A DNA stretch of 64,000 nt from Lachnospiraceae oral taxon 107 str. F0167. GTDB taxonomy: Bacteria; Bacillota; Clostridia; Lachnospirales; Lachnospiraceae. The notes below the pieces were generated by a model that saw nothing but the letters and a program-made list of their open reading frames with translations, did no database searches and had not been told where the DNA came from. Positions within the stretch are counted from its first letter, which is position 1; every line of letters starts with the position of its first letter. Below are positions 49,424-59,009 of this stretch, piece by piece. The translations under genes and the position numbers were made by a program. The stretch is from positions 34,470 to 98,469 of the forward strand of contig GL890593.1 in the NCBI GenBank assembly GCA_000209465.1, given 5' to 3'.

Positions 49424-50218
49424 TTGAGACTGGTTAGCTTGGCGAGTGGAAGTGACGGCAATTCCACATATATCGGCAGTGAAAACACCCACATTTTGGT
49501 GGACGCCGGTATATCCAATAAAAAAATAGAAACAAGATTAAATGAACTGGGACTTTGCGGCAGGGATATTTCGGGGATTTTCCTGACACATGAACATAGC
49601 GATCATATAGCAGGTTTGGAAGTTTTTGTAAGAAAAAATGAAATACCTGTATATGCTTCCGAGGGTACACTAAAATATTTAAAGGATAGAGATAAATACT
49701 CCAAAATAACGGATTATTTTCATATAATAGAATCAAAAAGACATATAAGGCTTGGAGATTTGGATGTTTTGGCATTTGATATAGACCATGATGCCAATGA
49801 GCCTTTCGGATACAGAGTGGAATCCGGAGATAAAAAGATTGCCGTAGCTACAGACCTTGGAAGATATACAAAGGATATAGTCGGTTATCTTTCAAATCTT
49901 GATGCATTACTTATAGAGGCAAACCATGATATAAGAATGCTGGAGACCGGCCCATATCCCTATGAGCTTAAAAGAAGGATCTTAAGTGAGAAGGGGCATT
50001 TATCCAATGAAAATTCAGGTAAGCTTATATGTGAAATATTAAATGACAGGATCAAAAAGATTTTCCTCGGACATCTGTCTGATAAAAACAATCTTCCGGA
50101 GCTGGCACTTGAAAGCGTAAGATTTGAAATTTTTGCAGATGAAAGACCTTATAGTCCGGAAGATTTTGACATAGAGGTTGCAAAAAGAGACGAATTATCG
50201 GAGATTTGTTATATTTAG
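49424..50218 (+). CDS. YycJ/WalJ-like MBL-fold metallohydrolase
   Basis: A TTG start at 49424 follows GAGGTGAT. The 264-residue protein has the metallo-beta-lactamase motif THEHSDHIAGL near 51 (His-x-His-x-Asp-His), preceded by SLASGSDGNSTYIGS at the N-terminus. Later metal ligands are in DIDHDANEPFGY and LIEANHD, with GHLSNENSG and LGHLSDKNN at the C-terminus. This is the YycJ/WalJ subfamily, which has DNA exonuclease activity linked to repair or WalK/WalR signalling in other Firmicutes. It follows coaE by 4 bp. Confidence 0.85.
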   Translation: MRLVSLASGSDGNSTYIGSENTHILVDAGISNKKIETRLNELGLCGRDISGIFLTHEHSDHIAGLEVFVRKNEIPVYASEGTLKYLKDRDKYSKITDYFHIIESKRHIRLGDLDVLAFDIDHDANEPFGYRVESGDKKIAVATDLGRYTKDIVGYLSNLDALLIEANHDIRMLETGPYPYELKRRILSEKGHLSNENSGKLICEILNDRIKKIFLGHLSDKNNLPELALESVRFEIFADERPYSPEDFDIEVAKRDELSEICYI

Positions 50219-50238
50219 CATTAGGAATGGAGAAAATT

Positions 50239-50511
50239 ATGAACAAGGTTATAATAACTGTGGTAGGCAAGGATACGGTAGGTATTATAGCAGGAGTATG
50301 TACCTATCTTGCGAATAATAAAATAAATATATTGGATATATCCCAAACTATTGTAAGCGGATATTTTAACATGATGATGATTACAGATATGGAAAAGTCC
50401 ACAGTGAATTTCACAAAGGTTTCAGAGGATTTGGATGCCCTTGGAGACAGTATAGGGGTAAAGATAAAAGCCCAAAAGGAAGAAATTTTTGAATCCATGC
50501 ACAGACTCTAG
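50239..50511 (+). CDS. ACT-domain protein, UPF0237 family
   Basis: The start ATG 50239 follows ATGGAG; an upstream in-frame ATG at 50206 re-reads the previous gene. The 90-residue protein is a single ACT domain ([26 protein letters not shown]; core [15 protein letters not shown], then [17 protein letters not shown]), which usually binds small ligands such as amino acids. UPF0237 genes almost always precede UPF0210 genes, as here (8 bp gap). The pair probably works together; the pathway is unknown. Confidence 0.88.
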   Translation: MNKVIITVVGKDTVGIIAGVCTYLANNKINILDISQTIVSGYFNMMMITDMEKSTVNFTKVSEDLDALGDSIGVKIKAQKEEIFESMHRL

Positions 50512-50519
50512 GAGGAATT

Positions 50520-51884
50520 ATGCTGAACATGTTTGAAGTAATAGAAACCAATGACATGATAGACAAAGATCTGTTGGATGTCAGGACTATTACTATCGGA
50601 ATAAGCTTACTTGACTGTATAGATACGGACCTTGATAAGCTTTGTAAAAAGATATACGATAAGATCACAAATACCGCAAAGGATTTGGTGAGGGTGGGTG
50701 ATGAAATATCAAAAGATTTCGGAGTGCCCATTGTAAATAAAAGAATATCAGTTACACCTATTGCACTTGTGGGCGGCAGCGCCTGTAAGAGTAAAGAGGA
50801 TTTTGTACAAATAGCAAAGACACTTGATAAGGCGGCAAAGTGTCTGGGAGTGAATTTCCTTGGAGGATATTCAGCCATAGTATCAAAGGGAATAACTGCG
50901 GCGGACAGACTTCTTATGGAGTCCATACCGCAGGCTATGAATGAGACGGATTTTATATGCAGTTCTGTAAACTTAGGTTCCACAAAATCAGGGCTTAATA
51001 TGGATGCTGTAAGGCTTATGGGAAAGATTGTAAAAGAGACTGCCCTTATGACAGCGGACAGAGATTCTATAGGCTGTGCAAAGCTGGTTGTATTTTGTAA
51101 TGCTCCGGATGATAATCCCTTTATGGCAGGTGCATTCCATGGTGTTACCGAGGCGGATGCCATTATAAATGTAGGTGTCAGCGGACCGGGAGTGGTGCGT
51201 GCGGCTTTAAAAAATGCCAGAGGCGAAAATTTTGAGGTACTTTGTGAGACCATCAAAAAGACCGCTTTTAAGATTACAAGAGTAGGACAGCTGGTGGCAA
51301 GAGAAGCCTCAAAGAGACTTGGTATACCTTTCGGTATCATAGATCTTTCTTTGGCGCCTACACCTTCGGTAGGTGATTCGGTAGCTGAAATACTTGAAGA
51401 AATCGGTCTTGAGAGAGTGGGAGCACCGGGAACTACGGCGGCACTTGCACTTTTAAATGATCAGGTAAAAAAGGGCGGTGTTATGGCATCTTCCTATGTA
51501 GGCGGACTTTCGGGCGCATTTATACCTGTATCTGAGGATCAGGGTATGATAGATGCTGTAAATGCCGAAGCCCTGACTTTAGAAAAGCTTGAGGCAATGA
51601 CCTGTGTATGCTCTGTCGGACTTGATATGATTGCAATACCGGGAGATACTTCAGAAGAAACTATAGCAGGCATTATTGCGGATGAGGCTGCTATAGGAAT
51701 GATAAATCAAAAGACCACAGCAGTAAGGCTCATACCTGTTATAGGCAAGGGAGAGGGGGAGGTGGTAGAATTTGGCGGACTTTTGGGATATGCTCCTATA
51801 ATGCCTGTAAACAGCTTTTCCTGTGAGAAATTTGTAAACAGAGGAGGCAGAATACCTGCGCCTATACATAGCTTTAAGAATTAA
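50520..51884 (+). CDS. PFL-like protein of the UPF0210 family
   Basis: The 454-residue protein has typical UPF0210/DUF711 segments: [13 protein letters not shown] (core), ARDLV-like [27 protein letters not shown] (core [13 protein letters not shown]), [26 protein letters not shown], then [14 protein letters not shown] and [13 protein letters not shown]. Structures of the family show a glycyl-radical-enzyme-like barrel without a known reaction. AGGAGG precedes ATG 50520. A bidirectional-looking terminator follows. Together with the upstream ACT protein it may form an amino-acid-responsive unit, which is inference. Confidence 0.9.
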   Translation: MLNMFEVIETNDMIDKDLLDVRTITIGISLLDCIDTDLDKLCKKIYDKITNTAKDLVRVGDEISKDFGVPIVNKRISVTPIALVGGSACKSKEDFVQIAKTLDKAAKCLGVNFLGGYSAIVSKGITAADRLLMESIPQAMNETDFICSSVNLGSTKSGLNMDAVRLMGKIVKETALMTADRDSIGCAKLVVFCNAPDDNPFMAGAFHGVTEADAIINVGVSGPGVVRAALKNARGENFEVLCETIKKTAFKITRVGQLVAREASKRLGIPFGIIDLSLAPTPSVGDSVAEILEEIGLERVGAPGTTAALALLNDQVKKGGVMASSYVGGLSGAFIPVSEDQGMIDAVNAEALTLEKLEAMTCVCSVGLDMIAIPGDTSEETIAGIIADEAAIGMINQKTTAVRLIPVIGKGEGEVVEFGGLLGYAPIMPVNSFSCEKFVNRGGRIPAPIHSFKN

Positions 51885-51912
51885 AAGAAAAGCCGGTAAA
51901 ACGGCATATAAA

Positions 51913-51950
51913 TGGGGCTGTCACAAACTTGAAACAGCCCCATATTTTTA
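51913..51950 (+). terminator. Terminator after the UPF0210 gene
   Basis: TGGGGCTGT (51913-51921) pairs perfectly with ACAGCCCCA (51934-51942), followed by TATTTTTATT. It stands between two convergent genes. Confidence 0.88.
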
Positions 51951-52490
51951 TTATTTTATCAACTTAAATCCCGGGAAATATCGGAAGATTACTTTTGCAA
52001 TTATCTTTTCTTTATATACATACGGGTGAACCCACCTTCTGGAGTCGGCGGAGTTGTTTCTGTTATCTCCCAGACAAAAGTAAGCCCCCTCGGGCACTTC
52101 AAAATGCATATCCGATTCGGGAATCATAGCTTCCTTGATATAGTCTTCCTCAAGAGGAGTTTCGGAATTATTTAAATAAACCCTGCCCTCCTTGATATCT
52201 ACAACATCTCCCGGCTCACCGATAATTCTTTTTACATAGTATAAGCTTTCATCATCCGGAAACTTAAATATAATGATATCTCCACGCTTAGGCTCCTGGA
52301 AAAGATAAGTAAGTCTAAAGCCAACCACTCTATCACCGGTCATTATCGTGTTTTCCATAGAGGCGGACGGCACTCTTGAATTAGCTATAATAAAAAGGTT
52401 CAGCACCAGTGCTATTATTGCCGCTACCACTATTATAGAAATCCAACTGAAAATTTCTTTTACAACATCAAAATCTGAATTGTTCTTCAT
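51951..52490 (-). CDS. lepB: Signal peptidase I
   Basis: I place the start at ATG 52490 (MKNNSDFDVVKEIFSW), 5 bp after GGAGAAG, giving 179 residues. A single N-terminal membrane helix (SIIVVAAIIALVLNLFIIANS) anchors the enzyme. The catalytic Ser is in RVPSASMENTI and the Lys in SLYYVKRIIGEPGD (general base), with GDNRNNSADSR as the conserved box E. It cleaves signal peptides from exported proteins. It is monocistronic and convergent with UPF0210. Confidence 0.95.
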   Translation of the reverse strand: MKNNSDFDVVKEIFSWISIIVVAAIIALVLNLFIIANSRVPSASMENTIMTGDRVVGFRLTYLFQEPKRGDIIIFKFPDDESLYYVKRIIGEPGDVVDIKEGRVYLNNSETPLEEDYIKEAMIPESDMHFEVPEGAYFCLGDNRNNSADSRRWVHPYVYKEKIIAKVIFRYFPGFKLIK

Positions 52491-52770
52491 TATCTTCTCC
52501 AATCTAATTTTGCAGCACAAAATTTTTTTTGTTTGAACTCATACTATTTTACGATAATTGAATTTATAATACAACCAAATGATAAAATTATTTTGGAAAT
52601 AGTAATAAATATCTTGATAAGACTTTAAAGTTTTAAATATTATATGTGATTACTTTTATGGTATAATAAATATGTAATGTGTATTGATATAATGGTTAGT
52701 ACAAAAACAGTATAAAAAATGATTTTGAAGTATCATTCGGGGAAAATGTTAAAAAGAAGATGAAGGATAA
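52491..52770. other. AT-rich intergenic region with gene remnant
   Basis: No intact gene is visible. TATAAT-like boxes occur at 52660-52665 and 52690-52696. From about 52720 a frame reading DFEVSFGENVKKKMKD may be a decayed 5' part of the following gene. I see nothing else here. Confidence 0.4.
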
Positions 52771-53466
52771 GTCAGCAAGTATTTTGAAGATAATATTATG
52801 GCTTCATACACCATAAGGGAAGCTGATAAAATTGAGCATAAGATTATCTATAACTATCCTCTTACTGCATTTGAGGAGCTTGCTACTAATGCTATTTTGC
52901 ATAAAGAATATGATACACCTGAATATGTAGGAATATATATTTACAAGGATAGAATTTCTTTTGTAAACCATAACAGACCACTTCCTCCTGTAACTATCGA
53001 AGCTCTTAATAGAGACAGAAGTTTTGATAGAAGGCAGTATCTTAATAAAGAGCTTAAAGATATGTTCTTTTCTCTTAATCTGATAGAGTCCTACGGATCA
53101 GGAATAAGGCGTGCAAAAGATGCACTATTAGAAAATGGTTCTCCTGAGCTTAAGTTTTATCCTGACAATGAAGAAGATAACTATACTAATGCAGTTATGG
53201 GTGTGAACAAAGAATTTTTGAAAGAGTTTAATGATAGTACTACCAAAGAAACTACCAAAGAAACTACCAAAGAAATAAGTAGTATCCAAGAACAAATAGT
53301 TCTTCTTATGAAAAGTAATTCAAGTATTACCGCGGAACAGATAGCAAATGAGATTAAAGAAATATCAGCAGATGGAGTGCGATACCATATAAGGAATCTT
53401 AAAGCTCATGGAGTTATTAAAAGAGAAGGCTCTACCAAGTCAGGTAAATGGGTAGTGCTGAAATAG
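52771..53466 (+). pseudogene. C-terminal remnant of an AlbA_2-type ATP-binding protein
   Basis: The frame is open from 52771 (VSKYFEDN, then ATG 52798) to TAG 53466. It codes a C-terminal HATPase_c_4-like domain (YPLTAFEELATNAILHKEYD; core EELATNAILHKEY, then YGSGIRRAKDALLENG) and a winged-helix end (ITAEQIANEIKEISADGVRYHIRNLK; core GVRYHIRNLKAHGVIKREG). Intact relatives are about 450-500 residues with an N-terminal AlbA_2/Schlafen-type domain, which is absent here. The link carries three TTKE repeats. The fragment could still be expressed from ATG 52798 as a 222-residue protein, but no ribosome site is evident. Confidence 0.65.
53239..53274 (+). repeat. Three tandem 12-bp repeats
   Basis: ACTACCAAAGAA is repeated three times without change, coding (TTKE)3 between the ATPase-like and winged-helix parts. 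Copy number is likely to vary by slippage. Confidence 0.9.
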
Positions 53467-53508
53467 AATAAACAAGGTCATAGAATCAAAAGGTGATTAG
53501 AGCACTTT

Positions 53509-53712
53509 ATGCTGTCTGATGATTTGACTTATGAGGAGATATTAAGGCTGTTTGTAAATGACGGTCAGGAAAATTCTTTTGACGGTGTAATAGTGGATGC
53601 GAAGAGCTCTGTAGACGGACTTTTTCATAAAGTAGACAGCTTTGAAGATTTTTATAAATATACTGAGCCGGTAAAGCAGTTTAAACCTGAATATAAGCCT
53701 ATAGTTGATTAG
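53509..53712 (+). CDS. Short ORF of unknown function, probably a gene fragment
   Basis: The 67-codon frame (LSDDLTYEEILRLFVNDGQE, then SFDGVIVDAKSS and PVKQFKPEYKPIVD) starts at ATG 53509 without a clear ribosome site. It has no recognisable family or motif. Its place after the AlbA_2 remnant suggests that it is another leftover of the same lost gene cluster. From 53713 to 53912 only regulatory sequence is seen. Confidence 0.35.
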   Translation: MLSDDLTYEEILRLFVNDGQENSFDGVIVDAKSSVDGLFHKVDSFEDFYKYTEPVKQFKPEYKPIVD

Positions 53713-53802
53713 GTGAATGTAGGTGGCAACTGATAAATACATATAAAATAATTATATAAATAATAATAATCACATTTACATCTGTAAGTTTATAACATTT
53801 AC

Positions 53803-53831
53803 TTTCCAGTTTTGTAAAAGAATAGTATAAT
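53803..53831 (+). promoter_or_regulatory. Probable promoter of glgB
   Basis: TTTCCA (53803-53808, 4 of 6 to consensus), 17 bp, TATAAT (53826-53831). The leader contains GATAAG/CTTATC (53857-53878), a small hairpin before the glgB start. Confidence 0.5.
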
Positions 53832-53912
53832 CTATATAAATGTTATGGAGCGGATAAGCGGGCGGTATCTTATCTGAACTATTACTCAGATTGTTAGAAG
53901 GAAGGTTAGGCT

Positions 53913-56159
53913 ATGGATAAGAATTTATATGATTTGATGGATTGGGCAGCAATAGAAGAAATCACTTATTCTGAATGTGATAGACCAAGTAAGATTCTGG
54001 GTTCACATAGGGTTGAAAACGGTTTTTTGGTTCAAACCTTTATCCCAAGTGCAAAAGAGATAGGGTTATTGATTGACGGCAATAAAAACCCTGTAGCTAT
54101 GCAATGTGTGGACGAAGCGGGATTTTTCGCATGCTTTGTCGGAAGAAAGCAGGCATTCAAATACAAGTTTATAGTGAAATATGATAATGAAGTAGAACAG
54201 ACGATTTCTGATCCATATTCCTTTGAAAGTATTTATACTGAGGAAGATTTATCAAAGTTTGATGCCGGAATCAACTATGAGATATATGAAAAAATGGGAG
54301 CAAAGCCCATGACTCTCTCAGGTGTGGAGGGTGTAAACTTCTCAGTATGGGCACCGGAGGCGATGAGAGTATCGGTAGTAGGCGATTTTAACCTTTGGGA
54401 CGGAAGAAGACATCAAATGAACAGACTTGGAGATTTCGGTATATTTGAGATATTTATACCGGGTGTGCGTGTGGGAGATCTCTATAAGTTTGAGGTAAAG
54501 AATAAAAAGGGCGAGCCGATGCTAAAGTCGGATCCCTATGCATTCTACTCAGAACTTCGTCCAAATACTGCAAGTATAGTGGCGGATATTTCAGACTTTG
54601 AATGGGCTGACGGAGATTGGATGGATAACAGAGGGGATTCCCAGTCCACAAAAATAAATGAATCCGCAGCTATGAATATATATGAATTGCATCTTGGTTC
54701 ATGGATAAGAAAAGAGATGCAATATGATGAAAACGGCGAGGAAGTAAACGGCTCCGTATTCTATAATTACCGTGAAATAGCACATAAGTTGGCTGTTTAT
54801 GTAAAGAAGATGAATTATACACATGTGGAAATAATGCCTGTAATGGAGCATCCGCTGGATGCCAGTTGGGGATATCAGGTAACAGGATATTACAGCCCTA
54901 CAAGCAGATATGGAACCCCACAGGATTTTATGTATTTTATAAATTATTTACATAAAAAAGGTATCGGAGTAATAATAGACTGGGTACCGGCGCATTTCCC
55001 AAGAGATTTACATGGACTTGCATGTTTTGACGGCAGCCATCTGTATGAGCATGCCGATCCCAGACAGGGAGCACATCCGCACTGGGGTACTTTGATATAC
55101 AATTATGCAAGACCGCAGGTGAGCAATTTCCTTATATCAAATGCACTTTTCTGGGCTGAAAAATACCATGTGGACGGTATAAGAATGGATGCGGTGGCTT
55201 CCATGCTCTATCTTGATTATGGAAAAAATGCCGGAGAGTGGGTTGCCAATATATATGGAGGCAATGAAAATCTGGATGCCATTGAGTTTTTAAAACATCT
55301 GAATTCGATATATAAAAAGAAAAACCCGTCAAGCCTTTTAATAGCCGAAGAGTCCACGGCATGGCCTAAAGTCAGCGGTGATCTGAATGATGGCGGACTT
55401 GGCTTTGACTATAAGTGGAATATGGGTTGGATGAATGACTTCCTTGAATTTATGAAGCTGGATCCGTATTTTAGAAGTGGTGATTATAATGCCTTGACCT
55501 TCTCACTTTTATATCATTACAGTGAGAACTTCATACTTGTTTTAAGCCATGATGAGGTGGTGCATGGTAAGGCGACGCTTGCAGGAAAGATGCCGGGAGC
55601 CACACAGGAAGAAAAGTTTGCCAATCTTAGAGCCGCTTATGGATATATGATGACTCATCCCGGTAAAAAGCTCCTCTTTATGGGGCAGGAGTTTGGACAG
55701 ATGAATGAGTGGAATGAGGATGCTTCACTTGAGTGGAATCTTTTGGACTATGATATTCACAAAAAAATGCAAAAGTATTGCAAGGCATTAAATAAATTAT
55801 ATATTGAAAATCCTGCATTATATAAGCTTGATTATAATCCTGAGGGATTTGAGTGGATAAATTGTACTTCAAAGGATGAGAGTATAGTTATTTTCTTAAG
55901 AAAGACTAAGGAAGCAAAAGATACCTTGTTGGTTGTATGTAATTTTACTCCGGTAGTGTATGAAAAAGAGATAGGAGTTCCGTATAAGGGTGTATATAGC
56001 GAGATTTTCAACTCTGATGATAAGAAATTCGGCGGAAGCGGAGTAGGAAATAAGAGAGCAAAGAAATCAGTCAAGAAAAAAGTTGACGGAAGAGAAAACT
56101 CTTTGAAAGTAAAGATTCCACCAATGGCTATGATAGTATTTAAGTGTGAAGAACAGTGA
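53913..56159 (+). CDS. glgB: 1,4-alpha-glucan branching enzyme
   Basis: The 748-residue glycogen branching enzyme makes alpha-1,6 branches. An N-terminal extra domain (about 1-115) precedes a CBM48 (FSVWAPEAMRVSVVGDFNLWDGR; core VVGDFNLWDGR). The GH13 barrel (about 260-610) has HVEIMPVMEHP, the nucleophile Asp in DGIRMDAVASMLYLDYG, the acid Glu in LLIAEESTAWPKVS and LSHDEVVHGKATLAGKMPG, with the third Asp in SHDEV. The C-terminal all-beta domain ends in LKVKIPPMAMIVFKCEE. GAAGGAAGG precedes ATG 53913. The mscS gene overlaps its stop, and malQ follows, forming an alpha-glucan locus. Confidence 0.96.
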   Translation: MDKNLYDLMDWAAIEEITYSECDRPSKILGSHRVENGFLVQTFIPSAKEIGLLIDGNKNPVAMQCVDEAGFFACFVGRKQAFKYKFIVKYDNEVEQTISDPYSFESIYTEEDLSKFDAGINYEIYEKMGAKPMTLSGVEGVNFSVWAPEAMRVSVVGDFNLWDGRRHQMNRLGDFGIFEIFIPGVRVGDLYKFEVKNKKGEPMLKSDPYAFYSELRPNTASIVADISDFEWADGDWMDNRGDSQSTKINESAAMNIYELHLGSWIRKEMQYDENGEEVNGSVFYNYREIAHKLAVYVKKMNYTHVEIMPVMEHPLDASWGYQVTGYYSPTSRYGTPQDFMYFINYLHKKGIGVIIDWVPAHFPRDLHGLACFDGSHLYEHADPRQGAHPHWGTLIYNYARPQVSNFLISNALFWAEKYHVDGIRMDAVASMLYLDYGKNAGEWVANIYGGNENLDAIEFLKHLNSIYKKKNPSSLLIAEESTAWPKVSGDLNDGGLGFDYKWNMGWMNDFLEFMKLDPYFRSGDYNALTFSLLYHYSENFILVLSHDEVVHGKATLAGKMPGATQEEKFANLRAAYGYMMTHPGKKLLFMGQEFGQMNEWNEDASLEWNLLDYDIHKKMQKYCKALNKLYIENPALYKLDYNPEGFEWINCTSKDESIVIFLRKTKEAKDTLLVVCNFTPVVYEKEIGVPYKGVYSEIFNSDDKKFGGSGVGNKRAKKSVKKKVDGRENSLKVKIPPMAMIVFKCEEQ

Positions 56160-57127
56160 TTTTCAGTTATTTAATAAGTAGTTTATTCGGTACCGGAATT
56201 TGTTTAACAGCTGTGGCAAATTCCGGTTTGCCAAGTATATCGGAAAGTGATGTGGCACAATCCGTAGTGGAGGATATAGAAAACTTAAAGCCAAGTGTGA
56301 TGATGCAGACTCTTAAGGAGATTTCGCCTTTCCTGCTTGCAATCGCATATAATATAGCTGTTGTAGTAATTGTATTGTTTATTTCAAGCCGGATTATAAA
56401 GCTCTTATCAAAGATGCTTGATAAGTTTTTAAAGAAGATAAATGTAGATTTGGCTGTAAGGAGATTTTTAATTTCCACATTAAAAGTAATAATGTATGCT
56501 CTTATAATCATGGCATTGGCTGAAAGGCTGGGAATAAATCAGGCTACAATAGTGGCTGTTTTGGGTTCTGCAGGTGTGGCTATAGGTCTGGCGTGGCAGG
56601 GGAGTCTCAGCAATTTTGCAGGAGGTATGATTATACTGGTCAGCCGCCCGTTCAGCAGAGGAGATTATATTATTACGCCCAAGGCTGAGGGGATTGTAGA
56701 TACTATAGGAATAATATATACTATACTTTTGACTCCCGATAATAAGCGCATTTCCATACCGAACGGAGCATTGGCAAATGATGTTATAACAAATGTCACA
56801 GCCAATGATATAAGAAGAATAGATATTCAGGTAGGAGTTGCGTATAATACGGATATCAGAAGAGCAAAAAAGCTTATAAAAGAGGCTTTTGATGAAAACG
56901 GTCTGGTATTAAAAAATAATGAGATACTCTCCTATGTAAGCGAATTGGCATCATCCGCAGTTATACTCGGGGGCAGAGCCTGGTGTAAGACAGAGGATTA
57001 CTGGACTGCCAGATGGGGAATCATAGAAGAGATAAAGGTTAAATTTGATAAAAACGGTATTGAGATTCCGTATGATCAATTAGAAGTACATATAAATGAA
57101 TCAAAAAATTCATTAAGTAAAAAATAG
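56156..57127 (+). CDS. MscS-family mechanosensitive channel
   Basis: A GTG start at 56156 overlaps the glgB stop by 4 nt. The 323-residue protein has membrane helices at about 55-80 and 95-118, then the pore-lining TM3 (LGSAGVAIGLAWQGSLSNFAGGMIILVSRPF; core GSAGVAIGLAWQGSLSNFAGG). The MscS beta domain follows (GDYIITPKAEGIVDTIGIIYT, RISIPNGALANDVITN). The length matches small-conductance channels (about 286-330). It releases solutes on osmotic downshock. Its presence between two glycogen genes may link solute load and storage, but could also be just an operon neighbour. Confidence 0.92.
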   Translation: MIFSYLISSLFGTGICLTAVANSGLPSISESDVAQSVVEDIENLKPSVMMQTLKEISPFLLAIAYNIAVVVIVLFISSRIIKLLSKMLDKFLKKINVDLAVRRFLISTLKVIMYALIIMALAERLGINQATIVAVLGSAGVAIGLAWQGSLSNFAGGMIILVSRPFSRGDYIITPKAEGIVDTIGIIYTILLTPDNKRISIPNGALANDVITNVTANDIRRIDIQVGVAYNTDIRRAKKLIKEAFDENGLVLKNNEILSYVSELASSAVILGGRAWCKTEDYWTARWGIIEEIKVKFDKNGIEIPYDQLEVHINESKNSLSKK

Positions 57128-57139
57128 ATTGGAAATATT

Positions 57140-58780
57140 ATGAAGAGAGCATGTGGTGTTTTATTGCCTGTATCAAGTCTTCCCGGAGATTACGGTATAG
57201 GTACCTTTTCAAAAAATGCATATGAGTTTGTGGACTTTTTAGAAAAGTCAGGTCAGAGCTATTGGCAGATATTGCCTCTGGCTCCTACAGGATACGGAGA
57301 TTCTCCATACCAGTCAAGCTCCGCATTTGCAGGCAATGCCAATTATATAAGCCTTGAGTATCTTCTTGACAATTGTCTTTTGGATAAAGGTGATTTAAAG
57401 GATATATACTGGGGTGAAGAAGAAAAGATAGACTACGGTATTATGTGGGAGAACAGAGAAAAGCTTTTACATAAAGCCTTTTTAAACTTCCTGGAAGAAA
57501 AATATAAAGAAAAGAATATATCTGTAAAAGATACTCTTAAAGAAGATATCGGCACAGAGGATAAAAGAGTGCTTGAATCCGGTGAGTTTTCCTTGAATGA
57601 TATCATTGACAAAGAAAAGATGCCTTATGAGGAAGATATCTTAACAGTAAAAGAATTTTATGAGCTGAAAGAAAATCTTTCAAGAGAAACAAAAGAGTTT
57701 TGTCTTTTTCAGGCTATAAAAAAGAGAAATTCTTATAAGCCATGGTATGACTGGGAAGATGATTTAAAGCTTAGAGATAATTCAGCAATTGAAAAGTTCA
57801 AGTCTGATGAAAAAGAGCTTATTCTATTCTATGAATGGATACAGGTATTGTTTAATGTAGAATGGAAAAAGATAAAAAAGTATGCCAATGATAAAAAAAT
57901 TGAGATAATCGGTGATATGCCGATATATGTTTCACTTGATTCATGTGACAGTTGGGCAAATGAAAAGCTGTTTTTATTTGATGAGAACAAAAAGCCGAAA
58001 AAGGTGGCAGGTTGTCCACCGGATTATTTTTCACCGGAAGGTCAGCTTTGGGGCAATCCTCTGTATGACTGGGATTATCACAACAGTACGGATTATAAAT
58101 GGTGGAAGGAAAGATTTGAATACAATCTGGAACTCTATGATTATATCAGACTGGATCATTTCAGAGGTTTTGACGAGTTTTATGCAATAGATGCCGATGC
58201 AAAGAATGCTATAATAGGAACATGGGAGAAAGGTCCCGGACTGCTGATGTTTAAGGCGGTAGAGAAGTATTTTAAAGACAGATTTGATATATTGCCGGTA
58301 ATCGCCGAGGATATGGGACTGCTTACAGATTCTGTAATAGAGATGGTAAAGGAGAGCAATTTCCCATCTATGAAAGTACTGGAGTTTGCCTTTGACTCGG
58401 GTGATAAGAATATTTATCTGCCGCATAATTATGACAGAAACTGTGTGGCATATACCGGAACTCATGATAATACAACTCTCAGGGCATGGCTTGACGAGCA
58501 AAAAGGTGATGTAAAGGAATTCATTATCAAATATCTCGGAGCGGAGAACACAGCTGAAGATAATTTGCATCTTGTATGTATCAGGACATTGTTTGCATCA
58601 GTGGCTGATACGGTAATAATACCTATACAGGATTATCTGGGACTTGGAGAGAGTGCAAGAATCAACACTCCGGGTACATTGGGTGAGAACTGGAAGTGGA
58701 GATTAAATAAAAAATCTATAGATGATAAGCTTATAGGATATATGAGCCTGTTGGCAGGTATGTATTCCAGAAAGTGCTGA
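57140..58780 (+). CDS. malQ: 4-alpha-glucanotransferase (amylomaltase)
   Basis: The 546-residue GH77 enzyme disproportionates maltodextrins. The N-terminus has SSLPGDYGIGTFSKNAYEFVDFLE (core LPGDYGIGTF), GQSYWQILPLAPTGYGDSPYQSSSAFAGN (core PTGYGDSPYQSSSAF), then IEIIGDMPIYVSLDSCD. The catalytic Asp is in YDYIRLDHFRGFDEF near 335, Glu in VIAEDMGLLTDSV near 386 and the third Asp in YTGTHDNTTLRAW. About 40 extra residues (around 110-155, Lys/Glu-rich) extend the usual 500-residue length. GGAAAT precedes ATG 57140, 12 bp after mscS. Confidence 0.95.
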   Translation: MKRACGVLLPVSSLPGDYGIGTFSKNAYEFVDFLEKSGQSYWQILPLAPTGYGDSPYQSSSAFAGNANYISLEYLLDNCLLDKGDLKDIYWGEEEKIDYGIMWENREKLLHKAFLNFLEEKYKEKNISVKDTLKEDIGTEDKRVLESGEFSLNDIIDKEKMPYEEDILTVKEFYELKENLSRETKEFCLFQAIKKRNSYKPWYDWEDDLKLRDNSAIEKFKSDEKELILFYEWIQVLFNVEWKKIKKYANDKKIEIIGDMPIYVSLDSCDSWANEKLFLFDENKKPKKVAGCPPDYFSPEGQLWGNPLYDWDYHNSTDYKWWKERFEYNLELYDYIRLDHFRGFDEFYAIDADAKNAIIGTWEKGPGLLMFKAVEKYFKDRFDILPVIAEDMGLLTDSVIEMVKESNFPSMKVLEFAFDSGDKNIYLPHNYDRNCVAYTGTHDNTTLRAWLDEQKGDVKEFIIKYLGAENTAEDNLHLVCIRTLFASVADTVIIPIQDYLGLGESARINTPGTLGENWKWRLNKKSIDDKLIGYMSLLAGMYSRKC

Positions 58781-58794
58781 TATTTTAATATATA

Positions 58795-58882
58795 AGAGCT
58801 ATTGTACTAAGGTATAAATTAAGGATATATGAATTATCCGACATAATTTATATTATATGATTAGTATAATGGCTCTTTTTAT
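58795..58882 (+). terminator. Long-range terminator after malQ
   Basis: AGAGCTATTGTACTA (58795-58809) pairs with TAGTATAATGGCTCT (58862-58876) over 15 bp with two G-U pairs, followed by TTTTTATT. The long loop has its own ATAAATT/AATTTAT stem. Confidence 0.7.
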
Positions 58883-58929
58883 TAAATTAAATGAATATAA
58901 AAACTTTATTTTAGTAGAGAAATAAAGTG

Positions 58930-58958
58930 TTGACAAAACTACTTTAGCATGCTACCAT
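58930..58958 (+). promoter_or_regulatory. Promoter of the amino-acid ABC transporter
   Basis: TTGACA (58930-58935), 17 bp, TACCAT (58953-58958). The spacer and -10 edge carry the palindrome TAGCATGCTA (58945-58954), which may be an operator. Confidence 0.65.
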
Positions 58959-59009
58959 AAGAAAGTACAAAGGAACATTAAAAAAGCAAGCGAAAAAATG
59001 AGGTGTATT

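Noticed and set aside
53239..53274. CRISPR-like repeats
   Set aside because: Three contiguous 12-bp units without spacers inside a coding frame; no CRISPR array or cas gene is present in the window.
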